Shown here: one piece after another, positions 1-5,761 of the stretch
Layout: each line of letters begins with the position of its first letter
How positions within the stretch are numbered: the first letter of the stretch is position 1
NCBI GenBank assembly: GCA_015904075.1
Contig: JABMDH010000057.1
Span: 12,436-18,917 of the forward strand
Origin: Nitrospira sp.
GTDB taxonomy: Bacteria; Nitrospirota; Nitrospiria; Nitrospirales; Nitrospiraceae
Direction: 5' to 3'
Length of the DNA: 6,482 bases
Notes under the pieces: model-generated
The model's database searches: none
What the model was told of the DNA's origin: nothing
The model's input: the letters and a program-made list of their open reading frames with translations, nothing else
Position numbers and translations under genes: made by a program

Positions 1-158
1 ATATTGCCAAGGTCCAAATATGGTGCACCTATGCGGAAGTACTGCTCGGCGAGGCGTCGTTTGCCAAGCCGACCGTGACGGCGTCGGGCGAAGCCCATGG
101 CAACGGCATGAAAGCCGACAGCGGCATGCAGCATGACAGCATGGCTATGAGCAAATAA
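1..158 (+). CDS. C-terminal end of an unknown protein with a Met/His-rich tail (5' end outside window)
   Basis: An open frame enters from the left edge (first full codon at base 3) and ends at TAA 156-158, giving 51 visible residues. They begin IAKVQIWCTYAEVLLGEASF and end in a low-complexity tail, GNGMKADSGMQHDSMAMSK, containing five Met and one His, with a second His just before it. I do not recognise the family. The front part looks like the last strands of a folded domain. The tail resembles the flexible Met/His-rich ends of some periplasmic copper- or silver-handling proteins, but so short a piece cannot prove metal binding. Codon choice is ordinary for the window and the frame stays open to the edge, so I take it as real coding sequence. 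It converges on the broken minus-strand gene at 347-694, with 188 bases between them. The function is unknown. Confidence 0.6.
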   Translation, partial: IAKVQIWCTYAEVLLGEASFAKPTVTASGEAHGNGMKADSGMQHDSMAMSK

Positions 159-168
159 ACGCCCACAC

Positions 169-222
169 TCGGCAGCCAGTTGTCAGCATCTTGGGAAGCG
201 CAGAGTGGCGTCTGGTTGCCGA
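169..222. terminator. Inverted repeat between convergent genes, possible bidirectional terminator
   Basis: Arms TCGGCAGCCAG (169-179) and CTGGTTGCCGA (212-222) pair over 11 positions with one G-T wobble, around a 32-base loop. The repeat lies 10 bases past the stop of the + gene and downstream of the minus-strand remnant, where a shared terminator would be expected. Against this, the loop is long and no clear T-run follows on either strand. It could instead be an unrelated inverted repeat. The rest of 159-346 shows no gene that I would support. Confidence 0.3.
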
Positions 223-346
223 ATGTGATAATTCGCAGTCGATAGTAAAATAGGCATTTCCTGCCCGTTCCTTCCAAACCAGCACGTGAGGCTCCCCTCA
301 GACGCTCATCGTGATCCGCCAACAGTATCAGTGTACCAACAGCCCC

Positions 347-694
347 TCACTTCGGTGACGCATTCACCTTCATGCCACTTCTCACCGGTGGGTCGATTTT
401 GATGTTTGGCCCTTGCACTTTCGGGAGCAACCCGGCACCCGGTTTCTCCAGCAAACGCAAATCGTTTTGATTGATGGGCAGATGTTGCTTTGAGTGCCCA
501 TCATTGGCAATCGCCGCCTCGGTGAGCGCTTTCTCCGCGATGGTCTTGGGCTGGCCCGGGTTATTTGCGAGAGACTGTCCATACACCGGATCAACTGCGT
601 TGTCCATTGGATAGCCTGGATGCGTTGGTAACATGGCCGGATTAGCCACGACCACGGCGCTTACCGACAACAGGCTGACACACGTAAAAAATGG
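347..694 (-). pseudogene. Small exported protein, 5' end cut off by the ISL3 element
   Basis: On the minus strand a frame ends at TGA 349-347. Read back to the IS boundary it encodes about 115 residues: a hydrophobic stretch PFFTCVSLLSVSAVVVANPA, then a polar Pro/Gly/Asn-rich body with MLPTHPGYPMDN, NNPGQPKTIAEKAL, LLEKPGAGLLPKVQGP and NIKIDPPVRSGMKVNASPK. The hydrophobic part reads as the core and cleavage region of a Sec signal peptide (cut after NPA), so the mature product of about 95 residues would be periplasmic or secreted. It has no start codon or basic n-region of its own: the frame runs straight into the inverted repeat of the insertion sequence. The missing first codons appear to lie beyond the element at 2017-2000. 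I recall similar small proteins in Nitrospira-type genomes, with no function known to me. An internal ATG at about 633 could give a leaderless product, but it would not be exported. Confidence 0.6.
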
Positions 695-719
695 GGCGCT
701 TCCGGGTTTCCCGTGGGTA
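695..719 (+). repeat. Left terminal inverted repeat of the ISL3 element
   Basis: This end matches the reverse complement of 1975-1999 at 22 of 25 positions without a gap. The outer 15 bases are identical; mismatches fall at positions 16, 17 and 19. A weak possible -10 for the transposase (TAGGAT, 731-736) lies just inside it. Confidence 0.88.
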
Positions 720-759
720 GGGTGAACGGCTAGGATGGTCGGCCCAGGAGGGACCGACC

Positions 760-1986
760 ATGCAAGACATCGCACTCTATCAATACCTGTTGGGCCTGCA
801 GTCGCCGTGGACCGTGAGCCGTGTGCACCTGGATGTCCAAGGGCAGTGTGTGGAGGTATGGGCCGAGCACCCAGAGGGCGCGGCGTGGGAATGTCCTCAG
901 TGTCGCGAGAGGCTTCCGCTCTACGATCACGCCGAGGAACGAACCTGGCGGCATCTGGACAGTTGCCAGTTCCAGACCCATCTGCATGCGCGCATCCCAC
1001 GGGTGGACTGTGAGGCACACGGTGTGGTCCAGGTCACGGTGCCATGGGCGGCGCCACGATCGCGGTTCACGCTCCTCTTTGAGCGCCTGGCCATCGACGT
1101 GTTGGGCCAATGCGACGTGAGCGGGGCCACGAGGATCTTGCGGATCAGCTGGGACGAGGCCTGGGGGGTGATGCAGCGGGCAGTCACGCGGGGGCGTGCC
1201 CGCAAGCAGGCGCGGGTCATGCGCCGAATTGGCGTGGATGAGAAGGCCGTGGCCAAGGGCCACCGCTACCTCACGTTGGTCTGCAACTTGGACGAAGGCA
1301 CGGTGGAGCACATTGCCGAAGATCGGAAGCAGGAGAGTCTCGACGGCTACTACGCCGGGCTGACGCCGGCGCAACTCGACGGCATTGAGGCCGTGGCGAT
1401 GGACATGTGGGAGCCCTACATCCAGGCGACGCGGGCGCAGGTACCTGATGCGACCGACAAAATCGTCTTCGACCGATTCCATGTCATGGGCTACATCGGC
1501 AAGGCGGTGGATACGGTCCGCAAGCAAGAGCACCGAGAGTTGATGGCGTCAGGCGACGAGACGCTCAAGGGCAGCAAGTACCTGTGGCTCTACAGTCGAG
1601 AGAATGTACCCGCGCGACGGCGCGAGGAGTTCACTGCGTTGCGGCGCCAGGAGCTCAAGGTGGGACGCGCGTGGGCGATCAAAGAAGCCTTGCGGTGTCT
1701 CTGGCAGTACGTCTATCCGGCGTCAGGCTGGAAGTTCTGGAAGCAGTGGTACTTCTGGGCGACGCACAGCCGACTGGAACCCATTCGGAAGGCGGCGGAG
1801 ACGATTCGTCGGCACATCGACAACATCGTGACCTACTACCAGCACCCGGTGACCAACGCGATGAGTGAAGGGCTCAACAGCCAGATTCAGAAGATCAAGA
1901 GCATGGCCTGCGGCTTCCGCAATACCGAGCACTTCAAGACGGCGATTTACTTTCGCTGCGGCGGGCTCGATCTGTACCCATGCTAA
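760..1986 (+). CDS. ISL3-family transposase (DDE type), full length
   Basis: This 408-residue protein cuts and rejoins the ends of its own element. The N-terminal part carries a zinc-binding pattern, C45-x2-C48 and C84-x2-H87, typical of the ISL3 zinc-finger domain that helps recognise the ends; a DNA-binding helical region follows (about 105-150). The catalytic RNase H-like core shows D160 in IGVDEKA, D215 in AMDMWEPY, the family motif FDRFHV at 237-242, and the final glutamate E370 in NAMSEGLNSQIQ. All expected acidic residues are present and the length is normal for the family, so it is probably functional. The start ATG at 760 is supported by a strong ribosome site AGGAGGG at 746-752, seven bases upstream. 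The stop codon lies inside the right inverted repeat. Nothing next to it looks like an accessory gene. Confidence 0.93.
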   Translation: MQDIALYQYLLGLQSPWTVSRVHLDVQGQCVEVWAEHPEGAAWECPQCRERLPLYDHAEERTWRHLDSCQFQTHLHARIPRVDCEAHGVVQVTVPWAAPRSRFTLLFERLAIDVLGQCDVSGATRILRISWDEAWGVMQRAVTRGRARKQARVMRRIGVDEKAVAKGHRYLTLVCNLDEGTVEHIAEDRKQESLDGYYAGLTPAQLDGIEAVAMDMWEPYIQATRAQVPDATDKIVFDRFHVMGYIGKAVDTVRKQEHRELMASGDETLKGSKYLWLYSRENVPARRREEFTALRRQELKVGRAWAIKEALRCLWQYVYPASGWKFWKQWYFWATHSRLEPIRKAAETIRRHIDNIVTYYQHPVTNAMSEGLNSQIQKIKSMACGFRNTEHFKTAIYFRCGGLDLYPC

Positions 1987-1999
1987 ACCCGGAAGCGCC
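1975..1999 (-). repeat. Right terminal inverted repeat of the ISL3 element
   Basis: Read on the minus strand this end begins GGCGCTTCCGGGTTT and then diverges slightly from the left end. It contains the transposase stop codon (TAA 1984-1986), so part of the terminal repeat is also coding sequence. Confidence 0.88.
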
Positions 2000-2017
2000 A
2001 GAAAAAGATCTGCGCAA
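2000..2017 (-). pseudogene. Candidate severed first codons of the interrupted exported-protein gene
   Basis: On the minus strand, TTG at 2017-2015 opens six codons (M R R S F S) that run into the IS end. Joined directly to the remnant at 694 they stay in frame and give MRRSFSPFFTCVSLLSVSAV, a proper Sec signal peptide: basic start, then the hydrophobic core. A ribosome site lies just upstream. The frame holds only if no bases are removed at the junction; removing eight as a target duplication would shift it. The assignment is therefore plausible rather than proven. Confidence 0.5.
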
Positions 2018-2020
2018 GTA

Positions 2021-2026
2021 TCCTCC
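2021..2026 (-). promoter_or_regulatory. Ribosome binding site for the TTG start at 2017
   Basis: Minus strand GGAGGA stands three bases before the TTG codon. The spacing is a little short, but the match is strong, and it is the main reason for placing the lost start here rather than further upstream, where no ATG occurs on this strand for about 90 bases. Confidence 0.45.
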
Positions 2027-2035
2027 AACTAACCC

Positions 2036-2053
2036 CTCCAGCTATAGCTGGAG
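2036..2053. promoter_or_regulatory. Perfect 18-bp palindrome, likely operator
   Basis: CTCCAGCTATAGCTGGAG is its own exact reverse complement with no spacer. It lies about 10 bases upstream of the ribosome site of the interrupted gene, and just downstream of a possible -10 on the same strand, so it would cover the transcription start. An uninterrupted dyad of this length suits a dimeric repressor or activator; SoxR/MerR-type sites have similar size and symmetry, but I cannot assign a family. As RNA it could also form a hairpin at the 5' end of the message. There is no T-run, so a terminator is less likely. Confidence 0.5.
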
Positions 2054-2057
2054 TCGG

Positions 2058-2085
2058 CGTATAGCCTTCGCGAGAACCTGATCAA
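2058..2085 (-). promoter_or_regulatory. Possible sigma-70 promoter for the interrupted gene
   Basis: Minus strand TTGATC (2085-2080) and TATACG (2063-2058) are separated by 16 bases, each matching consensus at 4 of 6. The predicted start of transcription falls inside the palindrome at 2036-2053. With the IS in place this promoter would transcribe only a few codons before entering the element antisense to the transposase. Confidence 0.35.
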
Positions 2086-2258
2086 TTCCGACCTGCCACG
2101 GGTGGTCCTGTCATCTGGGGACGGCGCAGTTGGCTACGAGAAAAGTCGGCTATGCCGGCCTGTGTTTTCTCTGTTCTTAGGGTGTGAGGCAAACACTGGC
2201 CTCTTCTCCTCGCGCCGAACATTGTCGTCGGGCTGCACGAAAAGCGGCGCACCCCTCT
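2086..2258. other. Intergenic sequence without a recognised feature
   Basis: This is the middle of the divergent control region (about 2018-2353) between the interrupted minus-strand gene and the pilus gene. I see no convincing reading frame, RNA gene or sigma-54 site. A short CGGC-TAT-GCCG stem at 2147-2157 is followed by a pyrimidine-rich stretch but is too short to call. Confidence 0.5.
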
Positions 2259-2287
2259 TTGTTAAGAATTAAATAGCAAAGTAAATA
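2259..2287 (+). promoter_or_regulatory. Possible sigma-70 promoter for the pilin-PilY1 gene
   Basis: TTGTTA (2259-2264) and TAAATA (2282-2287) stand 17 bases apart in a locally AT-rich patch, matching consensus at 4 and 3 of 6. Transcription would begin near 2294, leaving a leader of about 60 bases before the ATG at 2354. This argues against use of the GTG at 2297, which would then be almost leaderless. Confidence 0.3.
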
Positions 2288-2343
2288 CAACGGGTTGTGC
2301 TGCATCATTGCTCCAGGTCTAGCGGCATGCCCCTTGCTCGCTC

Positions 2344-2348
2344 AGGGG
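2344..2348 (+). promoter_or_regulatory. Ribosome binding site choosing the ATG at 2354
   Basis: AGGGG lies five bases before the ATG at 2354. The other in-frame starts (GTG 2297, ATG 2327) have no comparable site. This choice also gives a 17-residue basic leader before the prepilin cleavage site, a normal length for minor pilins. Confidence 0.5.
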
Positions 2349-2353
2349 CTGTC

Positions 2354-5300
2354 ATGTTGTATCAACGACGAGCAGGCACGCGATCTGACACTCGCCAGCG
2401 AGGATTCACGCTGGTCGAAATCATGATTGTCGTTGCCATTCTAGGGATTACCGCAGGAATCGCAGCCCCCAATTTCACCGCGATGTATGCTCGGCACGAA
2501 CTCAATGAGGCGACAAGCAATCTCTATAACCGTCTACTCTTTGCGCGCTCGGCGGCCATTAGTCGCAATGCCATGATTGTGGCGACGCCGGCCAATGTTC
2601 TCAGTGCTGAAAGCCAAGTCGCATTCACTGCTCCCTTGAGCATGGAAAGGTTGCCGCTGAATGTCAATTTTGTTCTTCCATTGCCGGCCACTCCAATCGG
2701 CTTTACTCCTCGAGGTCTAAGCACGCTGCCTCAGGCAACCTTTCTTCTCGGTGAGCACAGGGCACTCTATGGGGGTAATGGAGCCCATTATCTGGACGAT
2801 GTGGCCTATTGGGCCCATACGAATGATCTGCGGCCTTGTAACGGAACAGCGGATGGAATCATTGCCGTATTGAACGTCACCGGCCATTGTTTGCCCGGTT
2901 TGCAAAATGTGACCGTGTACACATTCTTTGCCTTCGGGAACATCTCCGGGCGTGAAATTTTGATGCATACAGCGCAGCTGGGAGGGTTTGAGGATACGAA
3001 TAACAATGGGATACCGGATCTAGTTACGGAATGGGATAGGGTCATTAATGCGACCGGGGCGCCTGGGACGGACGGCATTCCGGACAACTATTTTGAGTCG
3101 TCGAATGTTGATGATCTCCAAGAGCGGTTGATGGCCGCCATCACCTCGATTCTCAGGAAAAGCGCATCAGGGACATCCATTTCCGTGTTGGCCACATCGG
3201 CTACGGGAGAAGGCAGTGTCTACCAAGCCTACTTCTTTACGAATGATGTGGGGCAAGGTGGAGCGAATGTGAAATGGATCGGCTATACCCAAGGGCTCTT
3301 TATCGATACCTTCGGAAACTTCCGTGAAGACACGGTCCAGGATGCGGTTCTGGATTACACACAAGACCTGATCATCACGACCCGCTATGACAACAATCCA
3401 TTGAGTCCAACCTATAAGCAGGTATTGGTTGATAAATTCAATGATGCCAACGGGGATGGAGTCGCTGACAGTACCACTCCGGTCATTACCGCCGATCTCA
3501 AATCGGTTGTGCCGATATGGGAAGCGGGAAAGGAGCTGGCGCTGACGAACTGGAGTTCCCGCAAGGTGCGTACCTGGGTGGATCAGGACAACGACGGCTT
3601 GGTCGATATCGGTGAGGAGATGGACTTCAGTACGGCCAATTGCACGGCGCTGCGCGAGTACCTCCGCTACGCGGGCGACTCCTGCGCCGGGGGATCAAAT
3701 GCCACGAACCTGATCGAGTTTATCCTTGGTAGAGAAGTGACCGGATTGCGGACGAGAATGCTCGAGGTTCCAGTCGGCAGTGGATCGTACCAGGTTTGGA
3801 AGTTAGGAGATCCGATCCACTCGACACCTGCTGTTGTGGCGGCTCCCAAGGCTCGATACGACCTTCAGTATGGAGATGCGACTTACACAGATTTTTATAA
3901 AAAGTACCGGACGAGGCGCCAGATGGTGTATGTCGGCGCCAATGACGGCATGCTCCACGCATTCAACGGCGGGTATTATCACAAAGGGGATAATCCGGCG
4001 ACGCCTGCCACGGTTGAGCATGGCTGGTTCACGAAAAATCCCACCGATAATTCGAGCGGTGAGAACCTGGGAGCGGAAAAGTGGTCGTTCGTCCCCTATC
4101 AACTCTTGCCGCAATTGCAATGGCTGGCCAGGACCGACTATTCGCATGTGTATTATGTCGATCTCAAACCGACGATCGCAGAGGCGAGAATCTTTACGCC
4201 CGATGCCGATCATCCGGGCGGATGGGGAACAATTTTAATCGGAGGATTCCGCCTGGGTGGCAGCTGCGGCAGCTGTATCGCCGGTGGAGGAGCTCCGCCA
4301 ATGACTGTGACGATCGGGGGAGTTCCAAGGACATTCTATAGCGCTTACTTTGTGCTCGATATCACCAATCCGGAAGTCGCGCCGAAGCTCTTGTGGAGTT
4401 TTGGATCTGCCGGGTTGGGATTGACGACGTCCTATCCGACCGTCGCTCGTATAAACCCGCAGACGGATTCCTCTATCGATCCGACAAACGAGAAGTGGTA
4501 CGTGATCTTCGGGTCCGGCCCGAACGGCTATAACGCGGATCTGCCGACACCGCCACTTCCTGCTTCGCCCCAAACAGCCAAGTTGTACGTCGTGGACTTG
4601 AAGGCGGGGCCGGGTGTGGGATTTGCCAATGTGACGAGAATGCCGGTAGGAAGCTGGAATTCGTTCATGGGCCATGTTGTGGCTGTCGATAATAATCTGG
4701 ATTGGCGAACCGATGTGGCCTATGCCGGTCGGACGATCCATGACGGAGCGCTACCTTGGCGAGGCAAAATGTATCGTCTGAAAATGAGTTGCCCGGCCAA
4801 TCCTTGTAGCCCGACGACGTGGGGAATTGCGAATGGAGCGGATCGTACTCCGACCGAGGTGATCGATACCTTCTTCGACGCTCCATCCGGGACGAATTTG
4901 GAGGTCGGGCCAATGGCTTCAGCGCCTGCTGTGACGATTGATGACGCCAATTTGGTCTGGGTCTTTTTCGGCACCGGTCGATACTTTGCCAACGTTGACA
5001 AGGCTGATAATAGCATTCAGCGGCTCTATGGAATCAAAGATTCCGTTACGAACGGCGCCTGTACAGAGTCGAGCGTCTTTAACTGCTGGGATAATGATCT
5101 TGTGGATGTGACAAATGCCGTGGTTTGCTTAATCTGTAGTACGGGGACCAATCAGGTGACCGATCCGACCAACGCCAGTGTGACAAGTGTCAACGGCACT
5201 GGGACCACGTCAATGGTCGGCCTTGTTCAAAGTAGGGATGGATGGCGTGTGACCCTGCCTAGGCCTGTGACTATTGCAGGGACCAATTATGCAGCCGAAC

Positions 5301-5647
5301 GGTCGATAGTCAATCCCACGTTGATCGCCGGGACGATTTTCTTCCCGACCTTCACCCCAACCAACGACCTCTGCGTATCAGATGGACGAAGCTATCTCTA
5401 TGCGTTGTTCTACAAAACCGGGACGGCCGCAGCAACGCCGGTGATCGGCACGGCTGTGTCTGGCTTGAACACGAACGTGACGACGAAAGTCAGCCTCGGC
5501 GTCGGTTTGGCATCGTCAGGTACGATGCACTTGGGTGAGGGAGGAACCCTCAACTTCCAGCAAAGCACGGGAGCATTCAGCCAAACACAGGCGTCGCTCA
5601 CGGGCTACTATAGTCGCTTTGTGAGTTGGGTTCATCAGCGCGATTGA
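2354..5647 (+). CDS. FimT/GspH-type minor pilin fused to a PilY1/PilC tip adhesin lacking its front part
   Basis: This 1097-residue protein joins two pilus proteins. Residues 1-17 are a basic prepilin leader; cleavage is expected at G17/F18 in RGFTLVEIMIVV, with the pilin Glu at 22 and a membrane helix at 18-41. Residues 60-75 (LLFARSAAISRN) and 117-121 (FTPRG) are FimT/GspH marks. Near residue 137 the sequence becomes PilY1-like: YGGNGAHYLDDVAYWAHTND, TVYTFFAFG, LGGFEDTNNNGIPD, ASGTSISVLATSA. The vWA front with its metal-binding DxSxS motif is missing. An EF-hand loop D-Q-D-N-D-G-L-V-D-I-G-E occupies 410-421. The Neisseria PilC-like beta-propeller fills about 480-1097, with GDPIHSTPAVV (485-495), VYVGANDGMLHAFN (525-538) and a calcium-type loop DNNLDWRTD (779-787). 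PilY1 family proteins act at the pilus tip in adhesion and control of extension and retraction. The frame is unbroken. It may be a deletion product, a misassembly or a true fusion; a GTG at 2297 would add 19 residues. Confidence 0.85.
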   Translation: MLYQRRAGTRSDTRQRGFTLVEIMIVVAILGITAGIAAPNFTAMYARHELNEATSNLYNRLLFARSAAISRNAMIVATPANVLSAESQVAFTAPLSMERLPLNVNFVLPLPATPIGFTPRGLSTLPQATFLLGEHRALYGGNGAHYLDDVAYWAHTNDLRPCNGTADGIIAVLNVTGHCLPGLQNVTVYTFFAFGNISGREILMHTAQLGGFEDTNNNGIPDLVTEWDRVINATGAPGTDGIPDNYFESSNVDDLQERLMAAITSILRKSASGTSISVLATSATGEGSVYQAYFFTNDVGQGGANVKWIGYTQGLFIDTFGNFREDTVQDAVLDYTQDLIITTRYDNNPLSPTYKQVLVDKFNDANGDGVADSTTPVITADLKSVVPIWEAGKELALTNWSSRKVRTWVDQDNDGLVDIGEEMDFSTANCTALREYLRYAGDSCAGGSNATNLIEFILGREVTGLRTRMLEVPVGSGSYQVWKLGDPIHSTPAVVAAPKARYDLQYGDATYTDFYKKYRTRRQMVYVGANDGMLHAFNGGYYHKGDNPATPATVEHGWFTKNPTDNSSGENLGAEKWSFVPYQLLPQLQWLARTDYSHVYYVDLKPTIAEARIFTPDADHPGGWGTILIGGFRLGGSCGSCIAGGGAPPMTVTIGGVPRTFYSAYFVLDITNPEVAPKLLWSFGSAGLGLTTSYPTVARINPQTDSSIDPTNEKWYVIFGSGPNGYNADLPTPPLPASPQTAKLYVVDLKAGPGVGFANVTRMPVGSWNSFMGHVVAVDNNLDWRTDVAYAGRTIHDGALPWRGKMYRLKMSCPANPCSPTTWGIANGADRTPTEVIDTFFDAPSGTNLEVGPMASAPAVTIDDANLVWVFFGTGRYFANVDKADNSIQRLYGIKDSVTNGACTESSVFNCWDNDLVDVTNAVVCLICSTGTNQVTDPTNASVTSVNGTGTTSMVGLVQSRDGWRVTLPRPVTIAGTNYAAERSIVNPTLIAGTIFFPTFTPTNDLCVSDGRSYLYALFYKTGTAAATPVIGTAVSGLNTNVTTKVSLGVGLASSGTMHLGEGGTLNFQQSTGAFSQTQASLTGYYSRFVSWVHQRD

Positions 5648-5678
5648 GATCGTGGGAAGCCGTGGGGAGTCATATTTG

Positions 5679-5713
5679 CCAGGTCGTGGCGAGAAAAGCG
5701 CGCCAGGACCTGG
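5679..5713 (+). terminator. Strong hairpin after the pilin-PilY1 gene, possible terminator or processing site
   Basis: CCAGGTC (5679-5685) pairs with GACCTGG (5707-5713), and inside it TGGCG (5687-5691) pairs with CGCCA (5701-5705), leaving one G-G mismatch and a nine-base loop. Twelve mostly GC pairs make this stable. It begins 31 bases after the stop at 5647 and ends 48 bases before the lipoprotein start. The tract after it (TTCCCTATTTC) is only weakly U-rich, so partial termination or protection of the upstream message is as likely as full termination. Confidence 0.5.
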
Positions 5714-5761
5714 TTCCCTATTTCGGAAAGACTTTTCAATGCTAGGGTTTTGAATATTCGC

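Larger units (their letters stand above)
695..1999 (+). mobile_element. ISL3-family insertion sequence, apparently complete
   Basis: The element is 1305 bp, bounded by inverted ends that share GGCGCTTCCGGGTTT, and encodes a single full-length transposase of ISL3 type. End sequence, size and one-gene layout all fit that family. The family normally makes 8-bp target duplications, but the flanks here (AAAAATGG on the left, AGAAAAAG on the right) do not match, so the exact outer bases may be off by a few, the duplication has decayed, or one flank has been rearranged. It sits inside the signal-peptide region of a minus-strand gene, with the transposase on the opposite strand. An intact gene and well-preserved ends suggest a fairly recent, possibly still mobile copy. 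Confidence 0.88.

Noticed and set aside
29..322. Minus-strand open frame of 97 codons across the left end
   Set aside because: It lies antisense to the + strand frame ending at 158 and continues into non-coding sequence; it shows no family features or ribosome site.
695..1018. Upstream extension of the small exported protein into the insertion sequence (223-codon frame)
   Set aside because: The extra N-terminal residues are antisense IS sequence, and they precede a signal-peptide core, so they cannot be the natural start.
730..1533. Minus-strand open frame of 267 codons within the insertion sequence
   Set aside because: It is antisense to the transposase, whose catalytic motifs are clear; the frame is a shadow of GC-rich coding sequence, with His/Pro/Arg-rich meaningless composition.
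2147..2157. CGGC-TAT-GCCG stem followed by pyrimidines
   Set aside because: A four-base-pair stem is expected by chance in sequence of this composition.
2297..2353. GTG start 19 codons ahead of the chosen start of the pilin-PilY1 gene
   Set aside because: It has no ribosome site and would make an unusually long 36-residue prepilin leader; kept only as an alternative.
3803..4213. Minus-strand open frame of 136 codons inside the adhesin gene
   Set aside because: It is antisense to the conserved start of the PilC-type propeller and resembles no protein.
5739..5753. Tiny ATG-CTA-GGG-TTT-TGA frame before the lipoprotein gene
   Set aside because: Five codons with no ribosome site; a leader peptide role cannot be supported.
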